Part shown: positions 25,701-34,416 of the stretch, piece by piece
Layout: each line of letters begins with the position of its first letter
Numbering within the stretch: position 1 is the first letter of the stretch
DNA from: Winogradskyella schleiferi
GTDB lineage: Bacteria > Bacteroidota > Bacteroidia > Flavobacteriales > Flavobacteriaceae
Direction of reading: 5' to 3'
Assembly (NCBI RefSeq): GCF_013394655.1
Contig: NZ_CP053351.1
Location: 4,318,001 to 4,382,000, forward strand
DNA length: 64,000 nt
The notes under the pieces: generated by a model
Seen by the model: only the letters and a program-made list of their open reading frames with translations
What the model was told of the DNA's origin: nothing
Database searches by the model: none
Translations under genes and position numbers: made by a program

Positions 25701-28700
25701 AAAGCGGATGGGATTACTTATATGTATATGATGGACCAGATAATAATGCACCAATTTTAGGACAATTTACTGGAACTGCAAATCCAGGCCCTTTTACCTC
25801 ATCAGACCCTTCGGGAACTTTAACGTTTTTGTTTACTTCCGATGGAAGTGCTACTCGCAGCGGATGGGACGCAACGGTAACATGTCAATCTATTTCTTGT
25901 CCTAATCCAACCGATTTAATAGCAAATAACATCACACTTAATTCGGCAGATGTAAGCTGGACAGCTAGTGGAAATGAATCAATTTGGGAGCTAGAATATG
26001 GATTAACAGGCTTTGCTCAAGGCACGGGGACGATTATTAATACCAATACTAATCCAACGACTTTAAACGGTTTAACTTTTGAAACAACTTACGATATCTA
26101 TTTTAGAGGTAATTGTGGTGCTAATCCTGGCGAAGATGATAGCAGCTGGGTAGGACCTTTAACATTTTCGACCTTAGGCTTAGAAGCTCCAGGCTATTTA
26201 ACAGCAGAATTGACAGATGAGACTCTTGGTGAAGTAACCTTAAATTGGAGCGAACCCAGCGCTTTTGTAGGAAGCTGGATGTTATTTTATGATTTTAACT
26301 GTGCAGACAACTATTTTCAAACAGAAATTATTTTTAATGGCGATGGTTCTTTTATACTTCCAGATTTTAACGACTCGGGAACTTGGGTATTGGAAGGTGA
26401 TCAATTGACTTTTACTTTTCCTGGTGGTTTTTCGTATAGTGGTACTAGAAATGGTGATTATGTGGTGGGAACTAACGACGCAGGAGGTTGTTGGTATGGT
26501 ACAAAAAACAATACCGATGGTTTAATAGCATATACATCTGGAGCATTAGATGTTTTTGGACAACCAAATTCTAACGAGAACCAAGTGGTCCAAGTAAATG
26601 TGTCTGGATTATCTTTTATAGAATATAATTTATATAGGGACGCTCAACTTCTTACAACAACTACAGAAACAGCCTACAATGACACTTTACCGGATTATGG
26701 AGTTTATGACTATTATGTTACGGCTGTTTATGATGAAGGCGAATCAATACCTTCTAACATTGAAACAGTAGAATGGGTTTCATGCCCAGAACCAATAGAT
26801 TTTGTTGCGACAAATCCTTCTGCAGATAGTATAGATCTTAGTTGGATAGTTGGAGGAAGTGAAACCTCTTGGGAATTGGAGTATGGTATTTCTGGTTTTA
26901 CCATTGGTGCAGGAAATACAACAACAACAAATTCAAACCCTTACACCTTATCGGGTTTAAACTCTTCGTTTGATTATGATGTATATATTAGGGCTAATTG
27001 CGGTGCAAACTCTGGTGAAGATGACAGTCATTGGGTAGGTCCTGTGTCATTTACCACTTTAGTAGATTTTTGCAGTGGTGATCATTTTTATGATTCAGGT
27101 GGAGTAAATGGTAATTATCAAAATGGAGAAGATATCACTACAGTTATTGCACCTTCTGATGGTAATAATAGTGTAACGGTTATCTTTAATTCATTTCAAA
27201 CAGAAAGCTGTTGCGATCGTTTGTGGGTTTATGATGGCTTGGATAACAATGCACCTTTAATAGGCCAATATGGCGGGACAACAATTCCTAATTCATTTAC
27301 ATCAAACAATCCTTCAGGAGCGTTAACCTTTAGATTTACCTCAGACGGAAGCGTTACAGGCAGTGGTTGGGACGCAACGGTAACTTGTGAATCCATTACC
27401 TGTCCAGATGTAACTAACATTGTAGTAGATGGTATTACTCAGAATTCAGCAGATTTAAGTTGGACAGCAGGAGGAAATGAATTATCATGGGAAATAGAAT
27501 ACGGATTAACAGGTTTTAGCCAAGGAACAGGGACTTTTATTGATGCATTAAATCCAGAATTTGCGTTAACAGAATTAAATTCCTCAACAACTTTCGATGT
27601 ATATATTCGCGGTAACTGTAGTGTAAATCCTGGAGAAGACGCCAGTAATTGGATAGGACCAATTTCGTTTACCACTTTACCTGATTTTTGTAACGGAGAT
27701 CATTTCTATGATTCAGGTGGTGCAAATGGGAACTATCAAAATGGAGAGGATATTACAACGGTTATTGCACCATCTGATGGTAATAATAGTGTAACGGTAA
27801 TCTTTAATTCATTTCAATTAGAAAGCTGCTGTGATTATTTAAGAGTGTATGACGGCTTGGACATTAACGCACCTTTCATCGGTCAATATAATGGCTCAAC
27901 AATTCCAAGTTCTTTTACAGCCGATAATCCATCAGGAGCATTGACGTTTAGGTTTACTTCAGACGGAAGTGTTACTGGCAGCGGTTGGGATGCTACTGTA
28001 GTTTGTGAAACTATTTCTTGCCCTGACTTATCGGACTTTGTAGTAAACAATGTGACTCTAAGTTCAGCTGATTTAAGTTGGATCGCAGGTGGTAGTGAAA
28101 TGGCATGGGAAATAGAATATGGACCAACCGGTTTTATGCCAGGCAATGGCACAACTATAATTTCGAATACAAATCCTTATGCTTTAGAAACCCTCGATTT
28201 AGCGACAACTTACGATGTCTATATTCGTGGTAATTGTGGTGCAAATCCTGACGAAGACGATAGCAATTGGATAGGACCATTAGCCTTTACAACCTTAGAT
28301 ATAACGTCTCCAAGCTATTTGGTCGCGGAACTTACCGATGCATCGCAAGGGGAAGTGACTCTAGATTGGGGAACGACCACAAATTTTGTTGGAAACTGGT
28401 TATTAAACTATGATCACGATTGTACCAATAGCTATAATCAAGTAGAAACTACGTTTAATGAAGATTATACGTTTTATTCAGCATCTGGTGGTTCCGGTAC
28501 TTGGGAAATATTAGAAAATCAGATTACATGGACTTATGTTCGTGGCTTTCAATACACGGGTACTTTAACAGGAAATTATATGGAAGGCACCATGGGAACT
28601 AATGGCTGTTGGTTTGCTGATAAAATAGAAGCTACAGACTATATCAATTATACCGTTGGTAATATATCAAGTACGGGAGAAATAAATCCCAATGCCAATG

Positions 28701-29152
28701 AGCAAATTGTAATTAACGCTGCAGCATTTGGGTTTTTAGAATATAATATTTATCGAAATAATGTATTCTTAACGTCAACCACCGAAACAACCTACGTTGA
28801 TATGCTAACGGATTCAGGTACTTACGATTATCATATTACTTCGGTATTTAGTGAAGGAGAATCTGAAGCGTCTAATATAGAAACCATTGTTTGGGAAAGC
28901 TTAAATGTAAAAGACAATGAATTTGAAGGTATTGATATATTTCCTAACCCTGTTACTTCAGAATTAAATATTAATTCAACTACCATTGTTGAGTCTATAG
29001 AGGTGTACTCTGTGCTAGGTCAGAAGATAATGGATATCAAATCAAACGGAAATAACAACAGCCTAGATATGACTCAATTGGAGTCAGGAACATACGTTGT
29101 TAAAGTTTGGTCCCATCAACGATTTAATATTTACAAGGTCATTAAGAAATAA
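22769..29152 (+). CDS. Giant T9SS metalloprotease with CUB and fibronectin-III modules
   Basis: 2127 residues. Signal peptide about 1-20, then a propeptide-like region, then a reprolysin-type catalytic domain with the zinc motif HEFGHQFGGWH at about 338-348. A PKD-like region (about 415-545) and Ig-like segments follow. Next comes an array of fibronectin-III-like domains and three CUB-like domains starting with (F)CxGDHFYDSGG at about 932, 1434 and 1640. Two further FN3 units (about 1145-1335 and 1850-2045) are each interrupted by a lipocalin-like insert of about 100 residues. The C-terminus (IFPNPVTSELNIN to VKVWSHQRFNIYKVIKK) is a T9SS type A sorting domain. Secreted or surface proteolysis is the likely role. 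Confidence 0.88.
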   Translation: MAKNYFTFLVFIVLFINVNAQNLYWFQSEIKQTNISNSEIPSEYAEFTLNTASLLKDFAKAPDRLLQKQSQIVISLPNENGVLERYQLFEASNLHPELEAKFPEIKSYIGKGLDNGATARISYSPSLGLNASILNLNRPTTLIGSLDNTNGIYAVFSRDELNTTSSDFECATIESARRAITSSRLDNRNANDSNLRRYRAAISTTSEYSQFFLDGTETTDEERKEKVIAALNLSLTRINGIFERDFGVTMQLISNNDDIIFLDSPTDPYNVDNSVIQNTIDATIGDSNYDVGHLFAYEGSIYGNAGCIACVCTPGAKGSAYTVHSDPSSDHFNLIASHEFGHQFGGWHVQSTSNCRSSNGLQEVEPGSGSSIMGYAGICSPSVQDAPDDYFNYVDIRDVAQWTINDSFCAEIIGLTNIAPIVSAGNDFTIPRSTAFILEGTGSDSNGDQLSFCWEENDPENPFSSDTPQPTRQFGPMFRSKLPVSSPDRYMPQIADVVNGNLTPTWEMLPSISRTMDFVLTVRDNNQNGGQTASDEMTVTVTDTAGPFVVTSQSTNDIWNVGENATITWDVANTNVAPVNATEVDILLSVDGGFTYPYTIATAIANDGSETINIPNVPTTTDARVMVRGANNIFYAINSSNFEVQASEFVMNFTETNLAVCKPNEAVYNFTYNTFLEFDETTVFSALNLPTGANATFSQSSAMDDNTTIQVTITNTALIANGSYDIIINGTSDTAEKNITITLEVYDDNLSAPTLQFPEDNASAVDVNGTFTWQDDVNAANYEIEIALDASFNSMVLSETTFNNSYDVLGLNYNTVYYWRVRSVNDCGISSYSNVNEFITFCVAPSDIVLTNILSDSAEVSWIENGNATSWEIEVVEIGNVPTGVGVSTSNNPYTINGVNSLTSYDLYIRSECGGGNYSDWTGPVSFTTAANFCNGDHFYDSGGLDGNYSNGEFITTVIAPSTGNNSITVVFNSFELESGWDYLYVYDGPDNNAPILGQFTGTANPGPFTSSDPSGTLTFLFTSDGSATRSGWDATVTCQSISCPNPTDLIANNITLNSADVSWTASGNESIWELEYGLTGFAQGTGTIINTNTNPTTLNGLTFETTYDIYFRGNCGANPGEDDSSWVGPLTFSTLGLEAPGYLTAELTDETLGEVTLNWSEPSAFVGSWMLFYDFNCADNYFQTEIIFNGDGSFILPDFNDSGTWVLEGDQLTFTFPGGFSYSGTRNGDYVVGTNDAGGCWYGTKNNTDGLIAYTSGALDVFGQPNSNENQVVQVNVSGLSFIEYNLYRDAQLLTTTTETAYNDTLPDYGVYDYYVTAVYDEGESIPSNIETVEWVSCPEPIDFVATNPSADSIDLSWIVGGSETSWELEYGISGFTIGAGNTTTTNSNPYTLSGLNSSFDYDVYIRANCGANSGEDDSHWVGPVSFTTLVDFCSGDHFYDSGGVNGNYQNGEDITTVIAPSDGNNSVTVIFNSFQTESCCDRLWVYDGLDNNAPLIGQYGGTTIPNSFTSNNPSGALTFRFTSDGSVTGSGWDATVTCESITCPDVTNIVVDGITQNSADLSWTAGGNELSWEIEYGLTGFSQGTGTFIDALNPEFALTELNSSTTFDVYIRGNCSVNPGEDASNWIGPISFTTLPDFCNGDHFYDSGGANGNYQNGEDITTVIAPSDGNNSVTVIFNSFQLESCCDYLRVYDGLDINAPFIGQYNGSTIPSSFTADNPSGALTFRFTSDGSVTGSGWDATVVCETISCPDLSDFVVNNVTLSSADLSWIAGGSEMAWEIEYGPTGFMPGNGTTIISNTNPYALETLDLATTYDVYIRGNCGANPDEDDSNWIGPLAFTTLDITSPSYLVAELTDASQGEVTLDWGTTTNFVGNWLLNYDHDCTNSYNQVETTFNEDYTFYSASGGSGTWEILENQITWTYVRGFQYTGTLTGNYMEGTMGTNGCWFADKIEATDYINYTVGNISSTGEINPNANEQIVINAAAFGFLEYNIYRNNVFLTSTTETTYVDMLTDSGTYDYHITSVFSEGESEASNIETIVWESLNVKDNEFEGIDIFPNPVTSELNINSTTIVESIEVYSVLGQKIMDIKSNGNNNSLDMTQLESGTYVVKVWSHQRFNIYKVIKK

Positions 29153-29178
29153 AACGATACTTATAATGATTCATAGGA

Positions 29179-29212
29179 AACAAAAAGCGCAATTTTAGTT
29201 GCGCTTTTTGTT
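29179..29212. terminator. Bidirectional intrinsic terminator
   Basis: Arms AACAAAAAGCGCAA and TTGCGCTTTTTGTT (14 bp, perfect) surround TTTTAG, between two convergent genes (22769-29152 plus and 29236-31035 minus). Confidence 0.9.
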
Positions 29213-29235
29213 TAAAAATAAGTTATGTTACTAAT

Positions 29236-31035
29236 TTAGTTTGTTAGTTCATTATTAGCGCGATTTACATCTGCCATCATTTTGGAAGCATCAATCTCAA
29301 CCGATTCAATCTCCTTTTTAGCCTCAAAAGAATACGTTGGCATTGCCCAAGCCCAATCACTAATGATAGTGGCAGAAGTTGGTTTTTCGCCACGCATCAT
29401 TTGTAAAGGAATATAAAAATCTTCTGTTGTACCATCTATGTAGGTTACGGAAAGGTCAATAGGCATTGGCATTAAACCTATACGCTCTAAAGTAACGGAT
29501 TTTCCTTCGATCAATTTTACACCATAATCAATAGTGTTTGTGGTTTGTGCAAAATCAATAAAATACCAATCGAGTTCAAAATCAGTAATGCGTTCAGCAG
29601 TTCTAATTATATCGAACGGTTTAGGGTGTTTAAAAGAAAAATCATCAAAATACTTTTTAATGGTTTTCTTTAAATTGTCCTTACCAATCACATAACCTAA
29701 TTGGGCTAAAAATACAGCACCTTTATTGTAAGCTGCAGCACTATAAACTTGGTTGAATTCATAGCGATCCGAGTGCGTGGTTAAAGGTTGTTCAACCCCA
29801 GAATTAGCCAAAGCTAAATACCCTCTGTATGACCCTTCAAGCGGATTGGGTTTTTTGTCATTGCGAAGCGAGTTCATGGCCAACGCCGAAATATAACTTG
29901 TAAAGCCTTCATCCATCCATTCATGTTTTGTTTCATTTGAAGCTAACAAAAACTGAAACCATGTATGTGCCAACTCATGTGCTGTAACACCCAATAAACT
30001 TCCATAGCTGCGCTTTCCGGTAATAAGCGTACACATAGCGTATTCCATACCACCATCGCCACCTTGGATTACAGAATATTGATCATAAGGATATTGTCCA
30101 ATGTTTTCATTAAAGAAATCCATTAACATAGCGGCTTCTAATGGTAACTTTTTCCAATTGTCCAAATAGTGTTGTTCTAGATCTTTTTTATAGTAAAAGT
30201 GGAGTAGTGGACCATTTGGCATTTGAAAGGTATCGTGAATAAAATCAGGATCCACAGCCCAAGTAAAATCATGCACTCTTGGTGCTTTAAAATGAAGGGT
30301 TTTCTTTCCAGATTTTACTTTAGGTTCCCCTTGAAGATAGCCTGTGCCACCAACAACATAATCTTCATCAATCGTTAATTTTACATCAAAATCGCCCCAA
30401 ACTCCATGAAACTCCCTTGAAATATAAGGATCTGCATGCCAACCTTCTTCATCGTATTCCGCTAATTTAGGGTACCATTGTGACATGGATAAGGCAACAC
30501 CTTCTTTATTATTTCTACCCGAACGACGAATTTGAATAGGCACTTGCGCATCAAAATCCATATCGAATGTGACCTTTTCTCCTGGCTGAATAGGTTTGTT
30601 TAATTGTACTTCTAAAACTGTTCCGACCGTTTTATGAGAAATAATCGTTCCGTTTTGTTTTAGTGAATTCACTTTAATATAACCAATCTCGTTTGGTTGT
30701 AATTTACTAATGCGATCACTAATTTTTGGACTAGGATCTTTTATAGTAAGCGAGCGCACATCCATTTCGCTTCCAGGTTGAAAAGCATTGAAATATAAAT
30801 GATAGTACACACGGTTTAATACATCTGGAGAATTGTTGGTATACACCAACTTTTGCTTACCCTTATATTTATAGGTATTGACATCCATATCAATTTCCAT
30901 GGCATAATCGACGTGCTGTTGCCAGTATCCATTATCAGAGACATTAGATGCTTTGCTTGTATTGGTTGACTGTTTTGTAGATCCACAAGAGGCTAGAATT
31001 AAAAGAGATAAAAGGCTTATAGTGAAATGTTTCAT
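29236..31035 (-). CDS. M1 family metallopeptidase, lipoprotein
   Basis: 599 residues. N-terminal lipobox (LILASC-G, Cys near residue 17). The gluzincin motif HELAHTWF occurs near residue 352 with the third ligand Glu in WMDEGFTSY about 19 residues on, and the substrate-binding exopeptidase signature GGMEYAMCT near 326. M1 enzymes remove N-terminal amino acids; this one would be membrane-anchored facing the periplasm or surface. The upstream S8 peptidase gene lies 143 bases away on the same strand. Confidence 0.93.
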   Translation of the reverse strand: MKHFTISLLSLLILASCGSTKQSTNTSKASNVSDNGYWQQHVDYAMEIDMDVNTYKYKGKQKLVYTNNSPDVLNRVYYHLYFNAFQPGSEMDVRSLTIKDPSPKISDRISKLQPNEIGYIKVNSLKQNGTIISHKTVGTVLEVQLNKPIQPGEKVTFDMDFDAQVPIQIRRSGRNNKEGVALSMSQWYPKLAEYDEEGWHADPYISREFHGVWGDFDVKLTIDEDYVVGGTGYLQGEPKVKSGKKTLHFKAPRVHDFTWAVDPDFIHDTFQMPNGPLLHFYYKKDLEQHYLDNWKKLPLEAAMLMDFFNENIGQYPYDQYSVIQGGDGGMEYAMCTLITGKRSYGSLLGVTAHELAHTWFQFLLASNETKHEWMDEGFTSYISALAMNSLRNDKKPNPLEGSYRGYLALANSGVEQPLTTHSDRYEFNQVYSAAAYNKGAVFLAQLGYVIGKDNLKKTIKKYFDDFSFKHPKPFDIIRTAERITDFELDWYFIDFAQTTNTIDYGVKLIEGKSVTLERIGLMPMPIDLSVTYIDGTTEDFYIPLQMMRGEKPTSATIISDWAWAMPTYSFEAKKEIESVEIDASKMMADVNRANNELTN

Positions 31036-31177
31036 TTAATTTTTTCTTAATTGCTTAAAATCGTTATTAGAATTGTCTCTGCTATTTTAGTATTTAAAGA
31101 AATGAAGTTATCGGCAGTCATATAGAAACCACTAAACAACTTAATCTCTTAATAACCTAAAGAATGAAAGCCATTTA

Positions 31178-32779
31178 TTATAGTTTCGAAGCCATTATTA
31201 AAGCATTATAAGCATTCACTATTCGTCCTGTTTTAGACAAATCTGAAAAAGCCATTACATTAGAAGCATCTCCACCCACAACGACTTTGGTTGCGATTGG
31301 TAATCCAGATTCTATGATCACTTGTTTAACCTGAGCCGCTGTTAATTTAGGATAATAAGAGCGAATTAGTGCGGCAACACCTGCAACTGCAGGAGACGCC
31401 ATTGACGTACCACTATTTGACTCATACTCGTTTTCTGGCACAGTAGAATAGATATCGGAACCTGGAGCAAAAACATCCACATTATTTTTTCCGAAGTTAG
31501 AAAAATCAGAAACAATCTTAGATCCATATTTGGAAGTTAAAGAACCCACTGTGATGTATGTATTTGAAATTTCAGCAAAATTTACATTATCATCTGGGAA
31601 ACTTGGTTCTGAATCTATGTTTTTACCGTCATTACCAGCAGCATGTACAAATACCACATCATTATCAGAAGCATACTTAATAGCATCTCTTACCCAATCT
31701 GCATGAGGAGAAAATGATTTCCCGAAACTCCCATTAATGACTTTTGCACCATTATCTACGGCATAACGAATGGCCAACGCTATATCCTTATCGTACTCAT
31801 CTCCATTTGGTACGGCTCTAATCGCCATTATTTCAACGTGGTTTGCTACACCATTCGCTCCTTTTCCATTATTACGTTCTGCAGCAATAATACCAGCAAC
31901 ATGCGTTCCATGGGATTCCGATTTTTTTAAGGGTTTTACGTTGCCGTTGCCATAACCTTTATTAGATAAATCGTTGATGTCATCTCCAGTTTTGCGACCA
32001 GAAAAGTCTTTGTTTAAGTTATAGTTTAAACGCTCATTAATTTGTACTAATATATCATTGATTTCTTCCGAAGCCTCTGCTAAACTTGAACCGTTGGCAT
32101 TTACATTTTGAGCAATTTGAACCGCTTGAGCCAGATTTTGATCTTCTGTTTTTATAGCATTTACCTCTTTAGTGGTATACTCTTTTTTTCCAAGATGTTG
32201 GCTTAAGGTTTCATCTGCTTTATTGATCACCTGAGCAATTTGATCGTATTGCGTTTTGCGACTTATCCACAATTGATATTCTTCTTCATATTTTGCTTTG
32301 GCAGCTTCATAATTTGGATTCGTTTTATCTCCAGAAGCTAAAATACGCACGTATTCCAGTTGCTCGTCATAACCATCTCCTAAGAAATTCCAACCATGCA
32401 TATCATCTACATAGCCATTTTTATCATCATCTATACCGTTGTTGGGCTTTTCGTCTTTATTGGTCCAAATCACGCCATCTAAATCTTCGTGGTCAATGTC
32501 AATACCAGAATCTATAACGGCAACGATGACTTTTTCTCCTTTTTTGTTTTTAATGATTTCAGTATAAGCCTTATCCACACTCATTCCAGGAATAGTGTCT
32601 TTAACAAGGTCTAAATGTCCCCAATTTTTGGTTTCCGCATCTGTTAAATCGGTCACTTTTAGAGGTGATGTATCTATATTTTCAATTGGAGTAGAAAGAA
32701 TTTCTCCAGTGCTACCACATCCCAAAAATAATGTACCTGCAACTACGAGATAGGCTATTAATCTTTGATTTAATTTCAT
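31178..32779 (-). CDS. S8 family subtilisin-like serine protease, lipoprotein
   Basis: 533 residues. Lipobox LFLGC-G (Cys near residue 21). Catalytic Asp in AVIDSGIDIDHEDL near residue 92, His in SHGTHVAGIIA near 290, oxyanion-type Asn in HAAGND near 380, Ser in NSGTSMASPAVAG near 459. Between the Asp and His motifs lies a roughly 150-residue helical, charged insert (about 130-285) that is longer than in typical subtilisins. It is 22 bases downstream of the MBL hydrolase gene, so probably cotranscribed. Confidence 0.93.
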   Translation of the reverse strand: MKLNQRLIAYLVVAGTLFLGCGSTGEILSTPIENIDTSPLKVTDLTDAETKNWGHLDLVKDTIPGMSVDKAYTEIIKNKKGEKVIVAVIDSGIDIDHEDLDGVIWTNKDEKPNNGIDDDKNGYVDDMHGWNFLGDGYDEQLEYVRILASGDKTNPNYEAAKAKYEEEYQLWISRKTQYDQIAQVINKADETLSQHLGKKEYTTKEVNAIKTEDQNLAQAVQIAQNVNANGSSLAEASEEINDILVQINERLNYNLNKDFSGRKTGDDINDLSNKGYGNGNVKPLKKSESHGTHVAGIIAAERNNGKGANGVANHVEIMAIRAVPNGDEYDKDIALAIRYAVDNGAKVINGSFGKSFSPHADWVRDAIKYASDNDVVFVHAAGNDGKNIDSEPSFPDDNVNFAEISNTYITVGSLTSKYGSKIVSDFSNFGKNNVDVFAPGSDIYSTVPENEYESNSGTSMASPAVAGVAALIRSYYPKLTAAQVKQVIIESGLPIATKVVVGGDASNVMAFSDLSKTGRIVNAYNALIMASKL

Positions 32780-32801
32780 TTCTTCTTGTTGTTTTTATTC
32801 T

Positions 32802-33662
32802 TTATTTAAATAGGTTTTTTGTTGTAAAGGTTTCATTAAGCCTTACTCCTTTTTCGGTATGCTTAACGGTTATAATTTCGTTGTGTGCATCATGCTCTAA
32901 AAAGAGATAAAAATTTTGATCAGCTGCCATATTCAGAAACGACTCTTTTTCATCGAGTGTTAATAATGGTCTGGTGTCATAACCCATCACAAATGGTAAT
33001 GGTAAATGGCCCACGGTTGGTAGCAAATCGGCCATAAAACAAATGGTTTTACCTTTGTATTGTATCATCGGAATCATCTGTTTGTCGGTATGGCCATTGG
33101 CAAAGAAAATGTCGAATCCTAAAGCTGAATTTTTTAAAATATGTTGCTCAGGGACGTCCGTAAACTTCAATTGCCCACTTTCTTCCATTGGTAATATATT
33201 TTCTTTTAAGAAGGACGCAGCTTCTCTTCGGTTGGGTTCTGTTGCCCATTTCCAATGGTCTTTATTGCTCCAAAAATGAGCGTTTTTAAAGGCGGGTTCG
33301 TAACCGGTTCGGTTTTTGTTCCATTGAATACTACCTCCACAATGGTCAAAATGAAGATGTGTCATAAATACATCTGTAATATCATCTCGATGAAATCCGT
33401 GCGATTCTAAAGATTTATCAATACTATCATCTCCGTAAAGAAAGTAATAGCCATAAAATTTATCGCTTTGTTTATTTCCCATTCCGGTATCAATCAAAAT
33501 GAGACGATCGCCATCTTCGATTAACAAACAACGTGCCGCAATGTCAATCATATTGTTATTATCCGCAGGATTGGTGCGTTGCCATAGCGATTTCGGTACC
33601 ACGCCAAACATGGCACCACCATCGAGTTTAAAGTTTCCAGATTGAATAGGATATAACTGCAT
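32802..33662 (-). CDS. MBL-fold metallo-hydrolase
   Basis: 286 residues from the preferred start at 33662 (MQLYPIQSGNFK); an upstream in-frame ATG at 33689 adds nine residues. Metal motif THLHFDHCGGS near 113, a distal His/Asp pair (NGHTDKQM near 198, FMADLLPT near 214) and EHDAHNE near 257 fit the lactonase-like branch of the metallo-beta-lactamase fold. Quorum-quenching lactonase activity is possible but not shown. Confidence 0.88.
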   Translation of the reverse strand: MQLYPIQSGNFKLDGGAMFGVVPKSLWQRTNPADNNNMIDIAARCLLIEDGDRLILIDTGMGNKQSDKFYGYYFLYGDDSIDKSLESHGFHRDDITDVFMTHLHFDHCGGSIQWNKNRTGYEPAFKNAHFWSNKDHWKWATEPNRREAASFLKENILPMEESGQLKFTDVPEQHILKNSALGFDIFFANGHTDKQMIPMIQYKGKTICFMADLLPTVGHLPLPFVMGYDTRPLLTLDEKESFLNMAADQNFYLFLEHDAHNEIITVKHTEKGVRLNETFTTKNLFK

Positions 33663-33875
33663 TTTCGAAATTTTTAAAAAGTCTTGCAAATTACTAAAAG
33701 CTTTAAACTAATTGTTGTTAGTCCCAATAAATTAGAGGATTTTTAACAAAAAAGAACGGCATTATCTTATCTATAAAATTCGTTTGAAGGTTTTGTATTT
33801 GTTAAAATCTGAAACCCATAAATGCCTTCATGTTCTAAAAAATAATTACTTTTAGGTAGATAAAAAGCATGAGCA

Positions 33876-34235
33876 ATGAAACGAATCGTAAAGTCACCGT
33901 TAAAAATAAAGAAGATAAAACTCTTGCGTTTTGGTCGCGATTTTAAACCTGATCAAGAAGTTATTTTAAGAGACTATTTGGCCATAGAGCGCACACGTTT
34001 GGCTAATGAACGTACGCTTTTGTCTTACATTCGTTCGTCTCTGTATTTATTATTGGGCGCCATTGCCCTGTTTCAATTAAAAGAGTTTGCCAATTTTGAA
34101 TATCTAGCACTAACGGCACTAATTTTTAGTGTTATATTTTTTATAATAGGCGTCTATCGTTTTACAATATTGAAAAAGAGCTTAAAACGTGTTTATTATC
34201 AATCTGAAGAAAAAGAAGACTCTAAAAATGAATAA
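33876..34235 (+). CDS. DUF202 (YidH-like) membrane protein
   Basis: 119 residues. The signature DYLAIERTRLANERTLLSYIR precedes two membrane helices (about 58-75, 82-102). Function unknown. The start is uncertain: an ATG seven bases upstream in another frame opens only a 23-codon ORF. The ATG at 33876 gives a basic N-terminus. Confidence 0.8.
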   Translation: MKRIVKSPLKIKKIKLLRFGRDFKPDQEVILRDYLAIERTRLANERTLLSYIRSSLYLLLGAIALFQLKEFANFEYLALTALIFSVIFFIIGVYRFTILKKSLKRVYYQSEEKEDSKNE

Positions 34236-34416
34236 CAATAATATAGGTTTTATGAAATTTTGCTTTTTAATTCAGCAATATTTCCATGTTAGTTAAACCT
34301 CAAAACACTTAAAATAATTATTTCAACTTTTTACAACGATACTTTGTAGTGCTATAAATTCAATTGAAGCCTTTTATAAAAGTATAATTTAGTATTTTCA
34401 CGCAAAAAGTAACTCT

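Noticed and set aside
33869..33940. Short 23-codon ORF just before the DUF202 gene
   Set aside because: It ends immediately in the correct gene's start region and has no homology; probably chance. An upstream leader peptide cannot be excluded but is unsupported.
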